A DNA stretch of 64,000 bases from SIG205 sp045545595 (GTDB lineage Bacteria; Bacillota_I; Bacilli_A; RF39; UBA660): contig JAZQBG010000004.1 of NCBI GenBank assembly GCA_045545595.1, positions 23,139-87,138 of the forward strand, in the 5' to 3' direction. A program made the translations under genes and the position numbers. Positions 53,224-63,386 of the stretch are shown piece after piece. Below the pieces are notes generated by a model that was given only the letters and a program-made list of their open reading frames with translations, was not told the origin of the DNA and did no database searches. Every line of letters begins with the position of its first letter. The first letter of the stretch is position 1.

Positions 53224-55872
53224 ATGTGGAATATTTTAAATAACAGTAATACTAAAACAGGACTTACAGATGAACAAGTGGTAGAATCTATTAAAAAATA
53301 TGGAGATAACAAAATATCTTCCACAAAAAAAGAAGGATTTTTTAGACTGTTTATTGAAACATTAGGGGATCCAATTATAAAAATACTTTTAATTGCGCTT
53401 GCAATTAAAACAATATTTCTATTTAAAGATTTTGACTGGTTTGAAACTATAGGTATAGTAATTGCTATATTTGTTGCTTCATTCATATCTACAATATCAG
53501 AATATGGTAGTGAAAAAGCATTCGAAAAATTGCAAGAAGAATCAGCCAGAATAAAGTGCAGAGTTAAAAGAAACGGACAGGTTATAGAAATAAATATTGA
53601 TGATATAGTTTGTGGAGATATCGTAATGTTATCTTCAGGAGATAAAGTACCTGCAGATGGGATTTTGGTAAAAGGTAAAGTTAGTATTGATGAATCCTCA
53701 ATAAACGGAGAAACAAAAGAAGCAAATAAAGAACCTATTAATATAGTTTCTAAAATATTAAATGATAAAAACAGAATATATCGCGGAACTGTAGTTTATT
53801 CGGGTGAAGGGGAACTTATAATAACTGAAGTAGGTGATAAAACTTTCTATGGTAAACTTGCAAAAGAAATACAAGAAAAACAGCCTGATAGTCCACTAAA
53901 ATTAAGACTTAGACATCTTGCTCAAATAATCAGTAAAATTGGTTATATAGGTGCGGCGCTAGTATCAATATCATATTTATTTTCAGTAGTTTTCATAAGT
54001 AATGGATTTGATATACCTAAAATTATAGAAACAATAACTAATTTCCCAGTAATGTTTGGACATATATTATATGCCTTAACACTTAGTGTAACAATAATAG
54101 TAGTTGCAGTACCCGAAGGACTACCTATGATGATTACTTTAGTTCTTTCTTCTAATATGAAAAGAATGTTAAAAAATAATGTATTAGTTAGAAAGTTAGT
54201 CGGAATAGAAACAGCAGGTAGTATTAATATCTTATTTACTGATAAGACAGGAACGCTAACTAAAGGTAAATTAGAAGTAGTAGGTTTTTCCACAGGAAAT
54301 CTAAAAGATTATTATAGTGAATTAGAAATCGCACAACACAGAAATCTACACCAGTTAGTTAAATTATCTTTTGTATACAATAATGCAAGTAACTATGATA
54401 AACAAAGAAAAAATGTAATAGGTGGAAATATTACAGATAGAGCTTTGTTATCCTTTATAAAAACAGACCCAGATATGGGTATAAAAAAAATATCTAATAT
54501 TCCTTTCGATAGTAAAAATAAATATTCTATGACCACTGTTAAATACGGAAAAAACATTAACCTAATTAAAGGCGCACCAGAAAAAATTATTCCGTATTGT
54601 ACAAGTTATTGTGATGAAGATGGTGTTAAACAATATTTTTATTCAAGAAGAAAAATAAACGAAAAAATCTCTAACATGACTCGAAATGGTATTAGAGTTT
54701 TGGCCATAGCTATTTCTGAAGATATTAAAAACCCCTTTAAAAATCTAATGTTAGTTGGATTAGTTCATATTAAAGATGAGGTAAGAAAAGATGCAATTGA
54801 AGGAGTTAAATTAGTTAATGATGCCCATATTCAAACTGTTATGATAACAGGAGATAATAAAGATACAGCTGTTTCAATAGCGAAAGAAGTAGGTCTTCTT
54901 ACTAGTAAAAAAGATATAGTTTTAACCTCAACAGATATGAATTCTAAAACTGATGATGAACTAAAAAAGATACTACCAAATCTTAGGGTTGTCGCAAGAT
55001 CTTTACCACAAGACAAAAGTAGATTAGTAAGAATTAGTCAAGAAATGGATTTAGTTGTTGGAATGACAGGGGATGGAGTTAATGATGCACCTGCACTTAA
55101 AAAAGCGGATGTAGGTTTTGCGATGGGGAGTGGAACAGAAGTTTCTAAAGAAGCCAGTGACATAGTTATTTTAGATGATAATTTTATATCAATATCCAAA
55201 GCAATATTATATGGAAGAACTATATTTAAAAGTATTAGAAAATTTATAATATTTCAATTAACTGTTAACGCTTGTGCGATTTCTTTATCAATCATTGGAC
55301 CATTTATAGGTGTGCCAACACCTGTTACAGTTATTCAAATGTTGTGGATTAATATGGTTATGGATACTTTAGCTGGACTTGCCTTTGCATTTGAACCACC
55401 ATTATTAGAATACATGAAAGAATATCCTAAGAAAAAAGATGAACCAATAATCAATGAATATATGAGAGATGAAATTTTATTTACTGGATTTTATTCTGCG
55501 CTTCTTTGTATATTATTTCTAAAATTACCAATTTTCAATAGTTTATTTAGAACAGGTGAAAATAACATATACTTAATGACAGCATTCTTCGGTTTATTTA
55601 TATTTATAGGAATATTTAACTGCTTTAATGCTAGAACTAACAGATTAAATTTGTTTTCTCATCTTTTAGAAAACAAAGTATTTATAGTCATAATTGGTAT
55701 TATATTAATTATACAAATATATTTAATCTATTATGGGGGAAGTCTTTTTAGAACTGCAGGTCTTACATTAAAGGAATTTATTTGGATGATATTACTCGCT
55801 ATGACGGTTATACCTGTAGACTTTATTAGAAAGTTATATTTAAGATATAAAAAGAATATTGGTGGTGTATAA
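53224..55872 (+). CDS. P-type calcium-transporting ATPase
   Basis: 882 residues. Phosphorylation site DKTGTLTKG near residue 340, VAVPEGLPMMITLVLS in helix 4, GDKVPADGILVKG, and TGDGVNDAPALKKADVGFAMG. The PEGLP helix 4 matches plasma-membrane type Ca-ATPases. It exports calcium using ATP. AAGGAGG precedes the ATG. Confidence 0.88.
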   Translation: MWNILNNSNTKTGLTDEQVVESIKKYGDNKISSTKKEGFFRLFIETLGDPIIKILLIALAIKTIFLFKDFDWFETIGIVIAIFVASFISTISEYGSEKAFEKLQEESARIKCRVKRNGQVIEINIDDIVCGDIVMLSSGDKVPADGILVKGKVSIDESSINGETKEANKEPINIVSKILNDKNRIYRGTVVYSGEGELIITEVGDKTFYGKLAKEIQEKQPDSPLKLRLRHLAQIISKIGYIGAALVSISYLFSVVFISNGFDIPKIIETITNFPVMFGHILYALTLSVTIIVVAVPEGLPMMITLVLSSNMKRMLKNNVLVRKLVGIETAGSINILFTDKTGTLTKGKLEVVGFSTGNLKDYYSELEIAQHRNLHQLVKLSFVYNNASNYDKQRKNVIGGNITDRALLSFIKTDPDMGIKKISNIPFDSKNKYSMTTVKYGKNINLIKGAPEKIIPYCTSYCDEDGVKQYFYSRRKINEKISNMTRNGIRVLAIAISEDIKNPFKNLMLVGLVHIKDEVRKDAIEGVKLVNDAHIQTVMITGDNKDTAVSIAKEVGLLTSKKDIVLTSTDMNSKTDDELKKILPNLRVVARSLPQDKSRLVRISQEMDLVVGMTGDGVNDAPALKKADVGFAMGSGTEVSKEASDIVILDDNFISISKAILYGRTIFKSIRKFIIFQLTVNACAISLSIIGPFIGVPTPVTVIQMLWINMVMDTLAGLAFAFEPPLLEYMKEYPKKKDEPIINEYMRDEILFTGFYSALLCILFLKLPIFNSLFRTGENNIYLMTAFFGLFIFIGIFNCFNARTNRLNLFSHLLENKVFIVIIGIILIIQIYLIYYGGSLFRTAGLTLKEFIWMILLAMTVIPVDFIRKLYLRYKKNIGGV

Positions 55873-55883
55873 TTATGTATATT

Positions 55884-55908
55884 AACAGTTCAAATATGAA
55901 CTGTTTTT
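55884..55908 (+). terminator. Intrinsic terminator after the Ca-ATPase
   Basis: AACAGTTCA / TGAACTGTT with a four-base loop, then T-rich. Confidence 0.8.
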
Positions 55909-55978
55909 CTTAGTGTAATTGAAAAAATACGTATTTAGTGGTATACTTTATATTGATTAGTTTTAGAAGGTGATTTTA

Positions 55979-58003
55979 GTGAAAGAGAAAATTTTTAAAC
56001 TCTTCAAAAAAGTTTTAAATTTTAATTATAAAGAGTACATTACAACAAGTATTTTGTTTTTAACATTTGTAATAACTAATTTAATAAATTCATCACTACT
56101 AAGATTTTTTACAGTTAAAAACTATTTCGATATAAAACCAATTTTAGCAGACTTAGCAATTGTCACATTTATAGGTGCATTTGCATTCTTTTTTAAACCT
56201 AAAAATAGATTTAAATATTTCTTTATTTGGTCTATAATTTTAACAGCGATCTGCATTATAAATTCAATATACTATACATTCTTTATGTCGTTTTCTTCAA
56301 TTTCACTATTAGCAACTTCTACACAAGTAGTTGATGTTGGTGATGCACTTGTTCAAAATGTATTACAAATAAAAGATTTTACTTTCCTTTGGCAACCGTT
56401 AATAATAGTTATTGTACATAAAATTCTAAAGAAAAAAGAATACTACAAAGGAATAGAGGATTTTGAAAAAGCAAAAATAAAGACTAGAAAAAAAAGAGTA
56501 TTCAATACTGCAATTTTCTCTTGTATTGTTGCAGCAATATTTACATTATCATTAAGTGCATTAGAAATAGGGAGATTAAACAAACAATGGAATCGTGAAT
56601 TTATAGTTTCTAAGTTTGGTATATTTGTTTATCATATTAATGATATTATAAAATGTATAGAACCTAAATTTAATACATTATTTGGATATGATAAAGCATA
56701 CAGAGAATTTAGAGAGTATTATGAGGGAAATTCTGTAAAACCATCTACAAACGAATACACAAATATGTTTGAGGGTAGAAATGTAATAATGATTCATACA
56801 GAAAGTATGCAAAAAGTTGCGATGGAAACAGAATTTAATGGACAAGAAGTAACTCCAAATTTAAACAAAATAGCAAGTGAAGGATTATATTTTTCTAATT
56901 TCTATTCACAAGTTAGTGTAGGTACAAGTTCAGATACAGAATTCACAGTATCAACATCACTTATGCCAGTAAATAACGGAACAGTATTCATAAGTTACTT
57001 TGATAGAAAATATGTCGCATTCCCAGAGTTAATGAAAGAAAAAGGTTACTATACATTCAGTATGCATGGTAATAATGGGGATTTCTGGAACAGAAACATA
57101 ATGCACAAAAATCTAGGTTATGATAAATATTATTCTAAAACTTCGTATGAAATAGATGAAGAAATAGGATTAGGATTATCCGATAAATCATTCTTTAGAC
57201 AAGCAACTGATATAATGCAAGAAGTTAAATTAAAAAAAGAAGGTCAACCATTCTATTCAACACTTATTATGCTTACAAATCATACACCATTTGATGATGT
57301 AGAAAAATATGGAGAATTTCCGGTTACTATGAATTACAAAACAACTAATGAAACTGGTGAAATAGTAGAATCAACAGCTAATTACTTAGAAGGTACAAGC
57401 TTAGGTAATTATTTTAAATCAGCACATTATGCTGATGAAGCAATTGGTGAATTAATGCAACATTTGGATAATAAAGGATTACTAGAAAATACTGTAGTAG
57501 TTTTCTATGGAGACCACGATGCAAGATTACCAAAATCAGAGTATAATTTAATGTTTAACTATAATCCAGAAACTGATGATTTATTAGATGAAAATGATCC
57601 AAATTATGATGAATTTGATTACTATGATTATGAATTAAATAGGAGTGTTCCATTTATCATTTGGGCCAAGGATAAACAATTTAAAAAAGAAATAACAACA
57701 GCTATGGGAATGTATGATGTATTACCAACATTAGGAAATATGTTAGGTGTATATAGTCCTTATCAATTAGGACATGATGTAATGAACTTAACTGATAATT
57801 TAGTTCCTTTCCCAAATGGTAATTGGTTGTCAAATAATGTATATTATAATAATTCAAAACAAGAATATATAACTTTAACGTCAAGTCCAATAAGTGATGA
57901 ATATATTAAAGAAAATTCAGAAAAAGCTGATGAAATTTTAAAAGTTTCAAACTCAATAATTGTGTATGATTTAATAAAAGCAGATCTAGAAAAGAATAAT
58001 TAG
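55979..58003 (+). CDS. ltaS: LtaS-type lipoteichoic acid synthase
   Basis: 674 residues. Five membrane helices in the first 210, then an extracellular sulfatase-like domain with the metal-binding Glu in IMIHTESMQ, the nucleophile Thr in SVGTSSDTEF, and FYGDHDARLP. Polymerises glycerol phosphate from phosphatidylglycerol. GTG 55979 follows AGAAGGTGAT. The following gene lies 18 bases on and may be co-transcribed. Confidence 0.85.
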   Translation: MKEKIFKLFKKVLNFNYKEYITTSILFLTFVITNLINSSLLRFFTVKNYFDIKPILADLAIVTFIGAFAFFFKPKNRFKYFFIWSIILTAICIINSIYYTFFMSFSSISLLATSTQVVDVGDALVQNVLQIKDFTFLWQPLIIVIVHKILKKKEYYKGIEDFEKAKIKTRKKRVFNTAIFSCIVAAIFTLSLSALEIGRLNKQWNREFIVSKFGIFVYHINDIIKCIEPKFNTLFGYDKAYREFREYYEGNSVKPSTNEYTNMFEGRNVIMIHTESMQKVAMETEFNGQEVTPNLNKIASEGLYFSNFYSQVSVGTSSDTEFTVSTSLMPVNNGTVFISYFDRKYVAFPELMKEKGYYTFSMHGNNGDFWNRNIMHKNLGYDKYYSKTSYEIDEEIGLGLSDKSFFRQATDIMQEVKLKKEGQPFYSTLIMLTNHTPFDDVEKYGEFPVTMNYKTTNETGEIVESTANYLEGTSLGNYFKSAHYADEAIGELMQHLDNKGLLENTVVVFYGDHDARLPKSEYNLMFNYNPETDDLLDENDPNYDEFDYYDYELNRSVPFIIWAKDKQFKKEITTAMGMYDVLPTLGNMLGVYSPYQLGHDVMNLTDNLVPFPNGNWLSNNVYYNNSKQEYITLTSSPISDEYIKENSEKADEILKVSNSIIVYDLIKADLEKNN

Positions 58004-58021
58004 GGAAAGTAGGTTATATAA

Positions 58022-58666
58022 ATGAAGAAAAGAAAATTAAAGAAATCAACAAAAAAAATAATGATTATAACATTAATCGCAGTAATATTTATATTAGGAG
58101 TTTATTATGTAATTGATAGTTTTACCGCTAAAACTCCTGTTAATACTAAAGTTAAAGTAATAGATCAAATAGAAGATTATGGATATAATCTTGAGGAAAA
58201 TGAAACTAAATTATATAAAGATTTATTCAAAGATTTAATGAATGAGTTAAAGAAAGATGAAGTAGATTATGAAAATTATGCTGAATTAGTTTCAAAATTA
58301 TATGTTGCTGATTTCTATAATCTAGAAAATAAAATCACTAAAAATGATGTAGGTGGTACACAATTTATTCATAGTTCTGCACAAGAAAACTTCTTAGTAA
58401 AAGCTAAAGATACAATGTATAAAAATATTCAAAGTAATGTATATGGTGATAGAAAGCAAGAGTTACCAATAGTTGAAAAAATAAGTTTAGAAGACATCGA
58501 AGAAAGTACTTTTGAAATAAATGGAGAAAAAGTAGATTCATATGTTGTTACCTTAAAATGGACTTATAAAAAAGATTTAGGATATGATTCTGAAAAAGAA
58601 ATAGTATTAGTCAGAGAAGATAAAAAATTATCTATAGTTCAAACTAATAGCGTTGAAACTGAATAA
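58022..58666 (+). CDS. Membrane-anchored protein of unknown function
   Basis: 214 residues: Lys-rich N-terminus, one membrane helix (about 13-33), and an extracytoplasmic domain with VTLKWTYKKDLGYDSEKEI near the end. No family recognised. It directly follows the LtaS gene, which suggests a cell-envelope role. Confidence 0.55.
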   Translation: MKKRKLKKSTKKIMIITLIAVIFILGVYYVIDSFTAKTPVNTKVKVIDQIEDYGYNLEENETKLYKDLFKDLMNELKKDEVDYENYAELVSKLYVADFYNLENKITKNDVGGTQFIHSSAQENFLVKAKDTMYKNIQSNVYGDRKQELPIVEKISLEDIEESTFEINGEKVDSYVVTLKWTYKKDLGYDSEKEIVLVREDKKLSIVQTNSVETE

Positions 58667-58669
58667 AAA

Positions 58670-58699
58670 AAAATCGATTAATTCGATTTTCTTTTTTTA
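58670..58699. terminator. Terminator between convergent genes
   Basis: AAAATCGA / TCGATTTT with a five-base loop and T-runs in both directions. Confidence 0.8.
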
Positions 58700-59827
58700 A
58701 TTTGTGTATCTCAAATTTTCATTAGAAATACTAAATAGTATTCCAGCCATAATCATATACGACAATAATGATGAACCTCCATAACTAATAAATGGAAGTG
58801 TAATACCTGTAATTGGAAGTAATCCAATAGTCATTCCAATATTTTGAATTTGTTGATATATTAACATACCAACTATACCAGCAATAACATATTTATTAAT
58901 ATTATTAGCGCTTTTAACACCTAAATTTATTACTTTAATATCAAAGAAAGCTAATAGACCGATAAGCCCCAAAGACCCAATTAAACCATAATTACTTGCA
59001 AATACTGCAAAGATAAAATCTGTTTGAGGTTCAGGAAAATAGATAGGAGTAAGCATAAAACCTTTCCCAAATAATCCACCAGATCCAATAGACATTAATG
59101 CATTTTCAAGTTGTAATCCGCTGCCACTTTGCCAATCCAAGATTCTATCAACTCTATAAAAGAAATCAATTCCAAATATATCGATAAACATTTGTTGATT
59201 TAAAAAATATACAATTAACACTGATCCAGCAGCTAAAGCTATGAAACCAAATAAAAAGGCAAACCACCTGTACCTAATACCACTTACAAACAACATACAA
59301 ATAGTTATAAGTAAGTAAATAAGTACAACACCTGTATCAGGTTGTAAAAATGTTAAAACTGCAGGAATTAAAACTATTACTCCAACTTTTAAAAGAAATT
59401 TAAATTCATCTAATAGAGTAGGACTACTATTTGTTTCGTTAAAGTCATTTATAACACGTGCCAAAGTAAGAATTAAAATTATTTTCATAAATTCACTAGG
59501 CTGAATAGTTCCAACACCAGGAATACTAAACCACGCTTTAGCATTATTAATAGTGGGAGCAAATAAAAGTAATGCAACTAAGGATATAACACCAATAATA
59601 TACAAAATATATACATTTCTATAGAGAAAATCATTGCCTAGAAACATAATTAAATAAGCAATAGCAAATCCAACTATAAACCAAAGACCTTGTTTCAAAT
59701 ATAAACTACTATAATCACTATTAAGTAATCCTTGCGCACTATATATAGTTGTAACACTAATAATAGCTAAAATAATTAATGTTAATAATATACCTTTTTC
59801 AACTTTATACTTAGATACGTGTTTCAT
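58697..59827 (-). CDS. RodA/FtsW-type SEDS peptidoglycan polymerase
   Basis: 376 residues, about ten membrane helices. SEDS marks: IPGVGTIQPSEFMKI, FLQPDTGV with the catalytic Asp, and LPFISYGGSS near the end. Makes glycan strands with a class B penicillin-binding protein. RodA and FtsW cannot be told apart firmly by eye; the QPDTGV form leans to RodA. AGGTGAA precedes the ATG. Confidence 0.85.
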   Translation of the reverse strand: MKHVSKYKVEKGILLTLIILAIISVTTIYSAQGLLNSDYSSLYLKQGLWFIVGFAIAYLIMFLGNDFLYRNVYILYIIGVISLVALLLFAPTINNAKAWFSIPGVGTIQPSEFMKIILILTLARVINDFNETNSSPTLLDEFKFLLKVGVIVLIPAVLTFLQPDTGVVLIYLLITICMLFVSGIRYRWFAFLFGFIALAAGSVLIVYFLNQQMFIDIFGIDFFYRVDRILDWQSGSGLQLENALMSIGSGGLFGKGFMLTPIYFPEPQTDFIFAVFASNYGLIGSLGLIGLLAFFDIKVINLGVKSANNINKYVIAGIVGMLIYQQIQNIGMTIGLLPITGITLPFISYGGSSLLSYMIMAGILFSISNENLRYTN

Positions 59828-59894
59828 AAAATTTCACCTATTAATATGATATACCAAAATGCCTATTTTTACAATGAAAGTTTTGTAAACTTTT

Positions 59895-59925
59895 GCATAC
59901 TATTAATTAGGAGTTGATAGTATGC
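59895..59925 (+). promoter_or_regulatory. Hairpin enclosing a ribosome site and start codon
   Basis: GCATACTATTAA pairs with TTGATAGTATGC (one mismatch). The AGGAG lies in the loop and the ATG of the next gene in the right arm, so folding would hold the start codon in a stem. Confidence 0.6.
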
Positions 59926-60263
59926 AAGAAAAGCTTCCTCATGTTTTTGCGAATAAGGTAAGTAATATAAGCAACAATAGAAAGTATTTTTATTCCGATT
60001 TAGAACGTAGGGAACAAAAAAAAGATACTAATAATATAATTGAAAAATATAATTTAAGAAATACAGTGCAAAAAAACGATATTAGAAGTAAAATAATACA
60101 ATTATTTAAATCACCAAACAATGTTTATAAAGTAAAAGCAAATATAAAAATTGATGGAAAAATAATAACTAAAAATTTGATTGGAAGAACTAATTCATCA
60201 CTTATTACACTTGATGATGAATTAATAGATATAGATAAAATAGAAGATATTGAGCAAGCATAA
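59922..60263 (+). CDS. Hypothetical 113-residue protein
   Basis: Unrecognised. Basic N-terminal half and an acidic ITLDDELIDIDKIEDIEQ end; no membrane segment. Its start lies in a hairpin, suggesting translational control. A palindromic terminator follows. Confidence 0.5.
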   Translation: MQEKLPHVFANKVSNISNNRKYFYSDLERREQKKDTNNIIEKYNLRNTVQKNDIRSKIIQLFKSPNNVYKVKANIKIDGKIITKNLIGRTNSSLITLDDELIDIDKIEDIEQA

Positions 60264-60264
60264 T

Positions 60265-60290
60265 AAAAAACCAGAAATTTCTGGTTTTTT
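60265..60290. terminator. Bidirectional terminator
   Basis: Perfect palindrome with arms AAAAAACCAGAAA and its complement, between convergent genes. Confidence 0.85.
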
Positions 60291-60293
60291 CAA

Positions 60294-60734
60294 TTATAAA
60301 CAATCAACACATGTATCATTCAAACATTTTATAGCACAAATACAGTCACAATTTATTGTAAAGAATGAATCAGTTCCTTCATAAGCACAAAGACTTGTTG
60401 TATCAGTATTTGGTACTAAAACACGGAATGTAGCACAATTTCCATCTAGTTTTTCTATTCTAAATACACAAGATGTTTCTCCTGTAGCAGTACAATCTGC
60501 TTCTCTAGTAGTTGGCATACTCCATGGTGTACCATTACCACAACAAGTATAAATTGTTACAGGTCTAGTATTACAGTTGATTGGAGTACCACATCCTAAC
60601 ATAGGTCTATCGCAAGTTTCTAAACAAGTATCAGGACCACAAGCACTTTGTTGTAACACTAAAATCACTTGTAAGATTTCAGTAATACAATTTGTACTTC
60701 TGTTGTTGTTTGAATTGTTGTTATTACAACACAT
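60294..60734 (-). CDS. Spore coat protein of the CotY/CotZ family
   Basis: 146 residues, very Cys-rich, starting MCCNNNNSNNN. ITEILQVILVLQQ, CRLE-like FRIEKLDGNCATFRVL and the end INCDCICAIKCL match the CotY/CotZ pattern. These proteins cross-link into the outer spore crust. Start at the ATG behind GGGGTGG; a longer frame adds ten residues. Confidence 0.8.
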   Translation of the reverse strand: MCCNNNNSNNNRSTNCITEILQVILVLQQSACGPDTCLETCDRPMLGCGTPINCNTRPVTIYTCCGNGTPWSMPTTREADCTATGETSCVFRIEKLDGNCATFRVLVPNTDTTSLCAYEGTDSFFTINCDCICAIKCLNDTCVDCL

Positions 60735-60779
60735 ATATTCCACCCCTTCTTCTATTTTCAATATTAATTTATTCTAATT

Positions 60780-61031
60780 ATGATAAAGGGTGTATTGCTA
60801 AAACCTAGATTTGGTAAATTAAATATCTTAAGTTTAGCTTTTTATGAACTAAGAATGTTATTATCCGGAGATGGTGAATATAATCGTAAAATATGAAAAA
60901 ATAAAGAGTGTTTAAAACCTTTTAAAGCTAGTCATAAAAAACAATTATATTGTAAAAGAAAAGAATGTTTTAATTCTAGGCAAAATCAAAGACAAAGAGA
61001 AAGTTATAATAGGAAGAAAAATAATATTTAA
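60780..61031 (+). pseudogene. Degraded zinc-ribbon protein gene
   Basis: From ATG 60780 the reading gives MIKGVLLKPRFGKL, then after a one-base shift near 60820 SLAFYELRMLLSGDGEYNRKI, then an in-frame TGA (60894-60896) where the first Cys is expected, then KNKEC...LYCKRKECF and a basic end. The C-x4-C...C-x4-C spacing marks a zinc ribbon. Together about 83 residues. The stretch 60735-61110 holds nothing else. Confidence 0.5.
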
Positions 61032-61110
61032 TTTTAAAAATATAGGCATTTTATTTTAAAAACTATGAGAATTATGATAAAATAATAAATGCAAATGGAG
61101 GTCTTGGATT

Positions 61111-61830
61111 ATGACGTTAGTAGAATTATATAATTTAAAGTTAAATGAATATAAAGAAACTGGTTTAAGAGAAAAACCTTGGAAATTATTAGCAATGTTG
61201 CTTCTTTCTAAAAAACCAATATTTATTGAAGATAGAAATTTAGGAGAATTTTATAAAAAGAATAAAGAATATATAGACATGCATATTAGTAAAGTAGAAA
61301 AAGATTTTAATTTTGTTCAAGAAGATATTATAGGATATATAGAACAGGATGTTATTTGTAAAAATTACGAAGAACAAAAAATATGGAATCTTTATGCTAA
61401 AGGATTTGAAGTTTTAAATTGGTCACTTACTTATAGACAAGATAAAACTCCTGAAGAAGTTTATTCAGAATGGTTTGATAATTATGAAACAAAAAAATAT
61501 TATGATGTAGAACAAAGAGCGATAGCAAATAATATTGAAATAACACCAATAGATATTTTATTAAATAGAGTATTAGATAATAAAAAAGATTTTTTTAAAA
61601 AAATATGTAATGAATTAACACCAGAAGAAAGAAACTTTATATTAAAGCAACTAACTAATACTAGTTGTATGACATGTGAGAATACTACTTGTAAAAAAGA
61701 ATATTTTGAAAAAATAAAACTTGATGAAGAATATAAAGAAAAAGGAATTAAATGTAGTGATTGGTTTAATTCAGAAGTAATTGGACGAAGTAAAGTTTTA
61801 AGAAAAACTGACGTTAATAAATTAAGATAA
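61111..61830 (+). CDS. Hypothetical accessory protein with C-terminal cysteines
   Basis: 239 residues, unrecognised. Charged and helical, with a SCMTCENTTC cluster and a later KGIKCSDWF that may bind a metal. GGAGGTC precedes the ATG. First of a run of same-strand accessory genes. Confidence 0.5.
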   Translation: MTLVELYNLKLNEYKETGLREKPWKLLAMLLLSKKPIFIEDRNLGEFYKKNKEYIDMHISKVEKDFNFVQEDIIGYIEQDVICKNYEEQKIWNLYAKGFEVLNWSLTYRQDKTPEEVYSEWFDNYETKKYYDVEQRAIANNIEITPIDILLNRVLDNKKDFFKKICNELTPEERNFILKQLTNTSCMTCENTTCKKEYFEKIKLDEEYKEKGIKCSDWFNSEVIGRSKVLRKTDVNKLR

Positions 61831-61876
61831 AAATAGAGGTGTATTTACTATATTAGGTTTTCCATGTGGATTATTT

Positions 61877-62229
61877 ATGGATTATAATTTTTATGTAATG
61901 AATGATGCAGATAATAATAGAAAAAATGCATCTTTATCAGAAAAAGAATTATTAGAAAAACAAATTAATTTTGAAAAGAAATTGTTAGAAAAGTTACAAA
62001 GTAATATGACAAATTCTAATATACAAACAGAAAAAGATTATGAAATAGTAAACTTAGATATTGATTTAGTTATTAGTAAAGTTCAGAATTTAATTAATTT
62101 TTTCTATAATTTAGGTTATAATGAAAAAAATTATATAGAAGTTTTACAAAAGATAAATTAGATAAACATTATAGTGGATATTTTCTTGAACAAGCTACAG
62201 AATATTTTGAAGAAAAAAAACTGTGTTAG
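61877..62229 (+). pseudogene. Small helical protein, probably frameshifted
   Basis: The first frame stops at 62161 after 94 residues. A one-base shift in the A-run near 62147 would extend it through DKLDKHYSGYFLEQATEYFEEKKLC to 62229, a sensible continuation. Either a short protein or one broken near its end. No family recognised. Confidence 0.4.
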
Positions 62230-62260
62230 CAAAAAAATATAATCGTAAGGAGAGATAAAG

Positions 62261-62320
62261 TTGAAACATTATTTTACATACCATGAAAGAAAAATTTTAG
62301 TACACGATGATAAAAAATAA
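62261..62320 (+). CDS. 19-codon small frame with strong ribosome site
   Basis: TTG 62261 is preceded by AAGGAGAGATAAAG and encodes a basic, His-rich peptide beginning MKHYFTYHERK. Too short to assign, and may be a leader peptide or the remnant of a longer gene. Confidence 0.3.
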   Translation: MKHYFTYHERKILVHDDKK

Positions 62321-62416
62321 ATGCAAGAATATGAATATCAAGATAATATAGAAAATATTTTATTATTAGAAAATGAAATAGAAAATAAAGGTGATTTGAA
62401 ATGGAAAAACAAATAA
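62321..62416 (+). CDS. 31-codon small frame
   Basis: ATG directly after the previous stop; acidic peptide. It overlaps the start of the next gene. No ribosome site of its own. Speculative. Confidence 0.25.
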   Translation: MQEYEYQDNIENILLLENEIENKGDLKWKNK

Positions 62417-63384
62417 ACAAAATATATAAGAAATATCCATACTTAAAAAAAGATGTTATTAAAGAAGAATTTGAAAAAATAATTGTGGGGCACGATATAA
62501 AAGAATGTGATAAATTTGATTGGGGATATAAATTAGTTTTAATGAATAATTCCGAAAAATTAACAATTAATTTCTTAAATGATTTTATTAATATAACAAT
62601 ATTTTCTGATGATAAAATAAAAAAAATGACAATAGAAGAATTTAAAATATCTGAAAGAACAGTTGAGAGATATGAAAAAGGATTAAATGTAATTGATGTA
62701 ATAAAAACAATTGAATATTCAGATAAATATAAAAAAGATGTTATAACTGATATAGATGAAAGAGACTATACACTTTCAAACGAGCGTTTAAGGGGTATTG
62801 GCTATCATGCTGACAAGAAACCAAATATGTCTTCTGCATATATTAAATTAAAAGATATAGCATTAATTTATTTTAATGATTTATGTAAACATTTTGAATG
62901 TCATATGAATTATTATGAATTTGACTTTATGGGAGAGACAATAAGAAGAGAAGTAAAATTTTCTCCTACTATGACTTTGGTGAATGATAACAATATATCT
63001 GAAATATATAATATCGAAGGCTTTGATAAGATAAGTAAGATTCATGATTTATATAATGGTGTCATTAACAAAAATAATGAAGATTGTATAAAATTAATTC
63101 ATTTAGGTTTATTGAAAGATAAAGCTTTTCATATAAAGCACATAATGTCAGATATTAAGTATTACTATTTAGGAAATAAATTATCGCCATCAAATAAAAA
63201 TTATATAAATTATTTAAAAGATTTCTTTTATAATGAGTTTGGATATAATGGTGAAATAAAATTGGATAGAGATTTTTTATTGGCTATAATACATTCTTAT
63301 GAATTAACAAAACAACACACAGAAAAAAAATCAGGAATTCAATTAATTAAAAGTTTTAAAAACAAATTTAAGAAAGAAGATTAA
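62401..63384 (+). CDS. Hypothetical 327-residue accessory protein
   Basis: No family recognised. Residues about 85-100 (TIEEFKISERTVERYEKGL) look like a helix-turn-helix element. The rest is mixed, with no membrane segment. AAGGTGAT precedes the ATG. Possibly a regulator or replication protein of an element. Confidence 0.45.
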   Translation: MEKQINKIYKKYPYLKKDVIKEEFEKIIVGHDIKECDKFDWGYKLVLMNNSEKLTINFLNDFINITIFSDDKIKKMTIEEFKISERTVERYEKGLNVIDVIKTIEYSDKYKKDVITDIDERDYTLSNERLRGIGYHADKKPNMSSAYIKLKDIALIYFNDLCKHFECHMNYYEFDFMGETIRREVKFSPTMTLVNDNNISEIYNIEGFDKISKIHDLYNGVINKNNEDCIKLIHLGLLKDKAFHIKHIMSDIKYYYLGNKLSPSNKNYINYLKDFFYNEFGYNGEIKLDRDFLLAIIHSYELTKQHTEKKSGIQLIKSFKNKFKKED

Positions 63385-63386
63385 TT

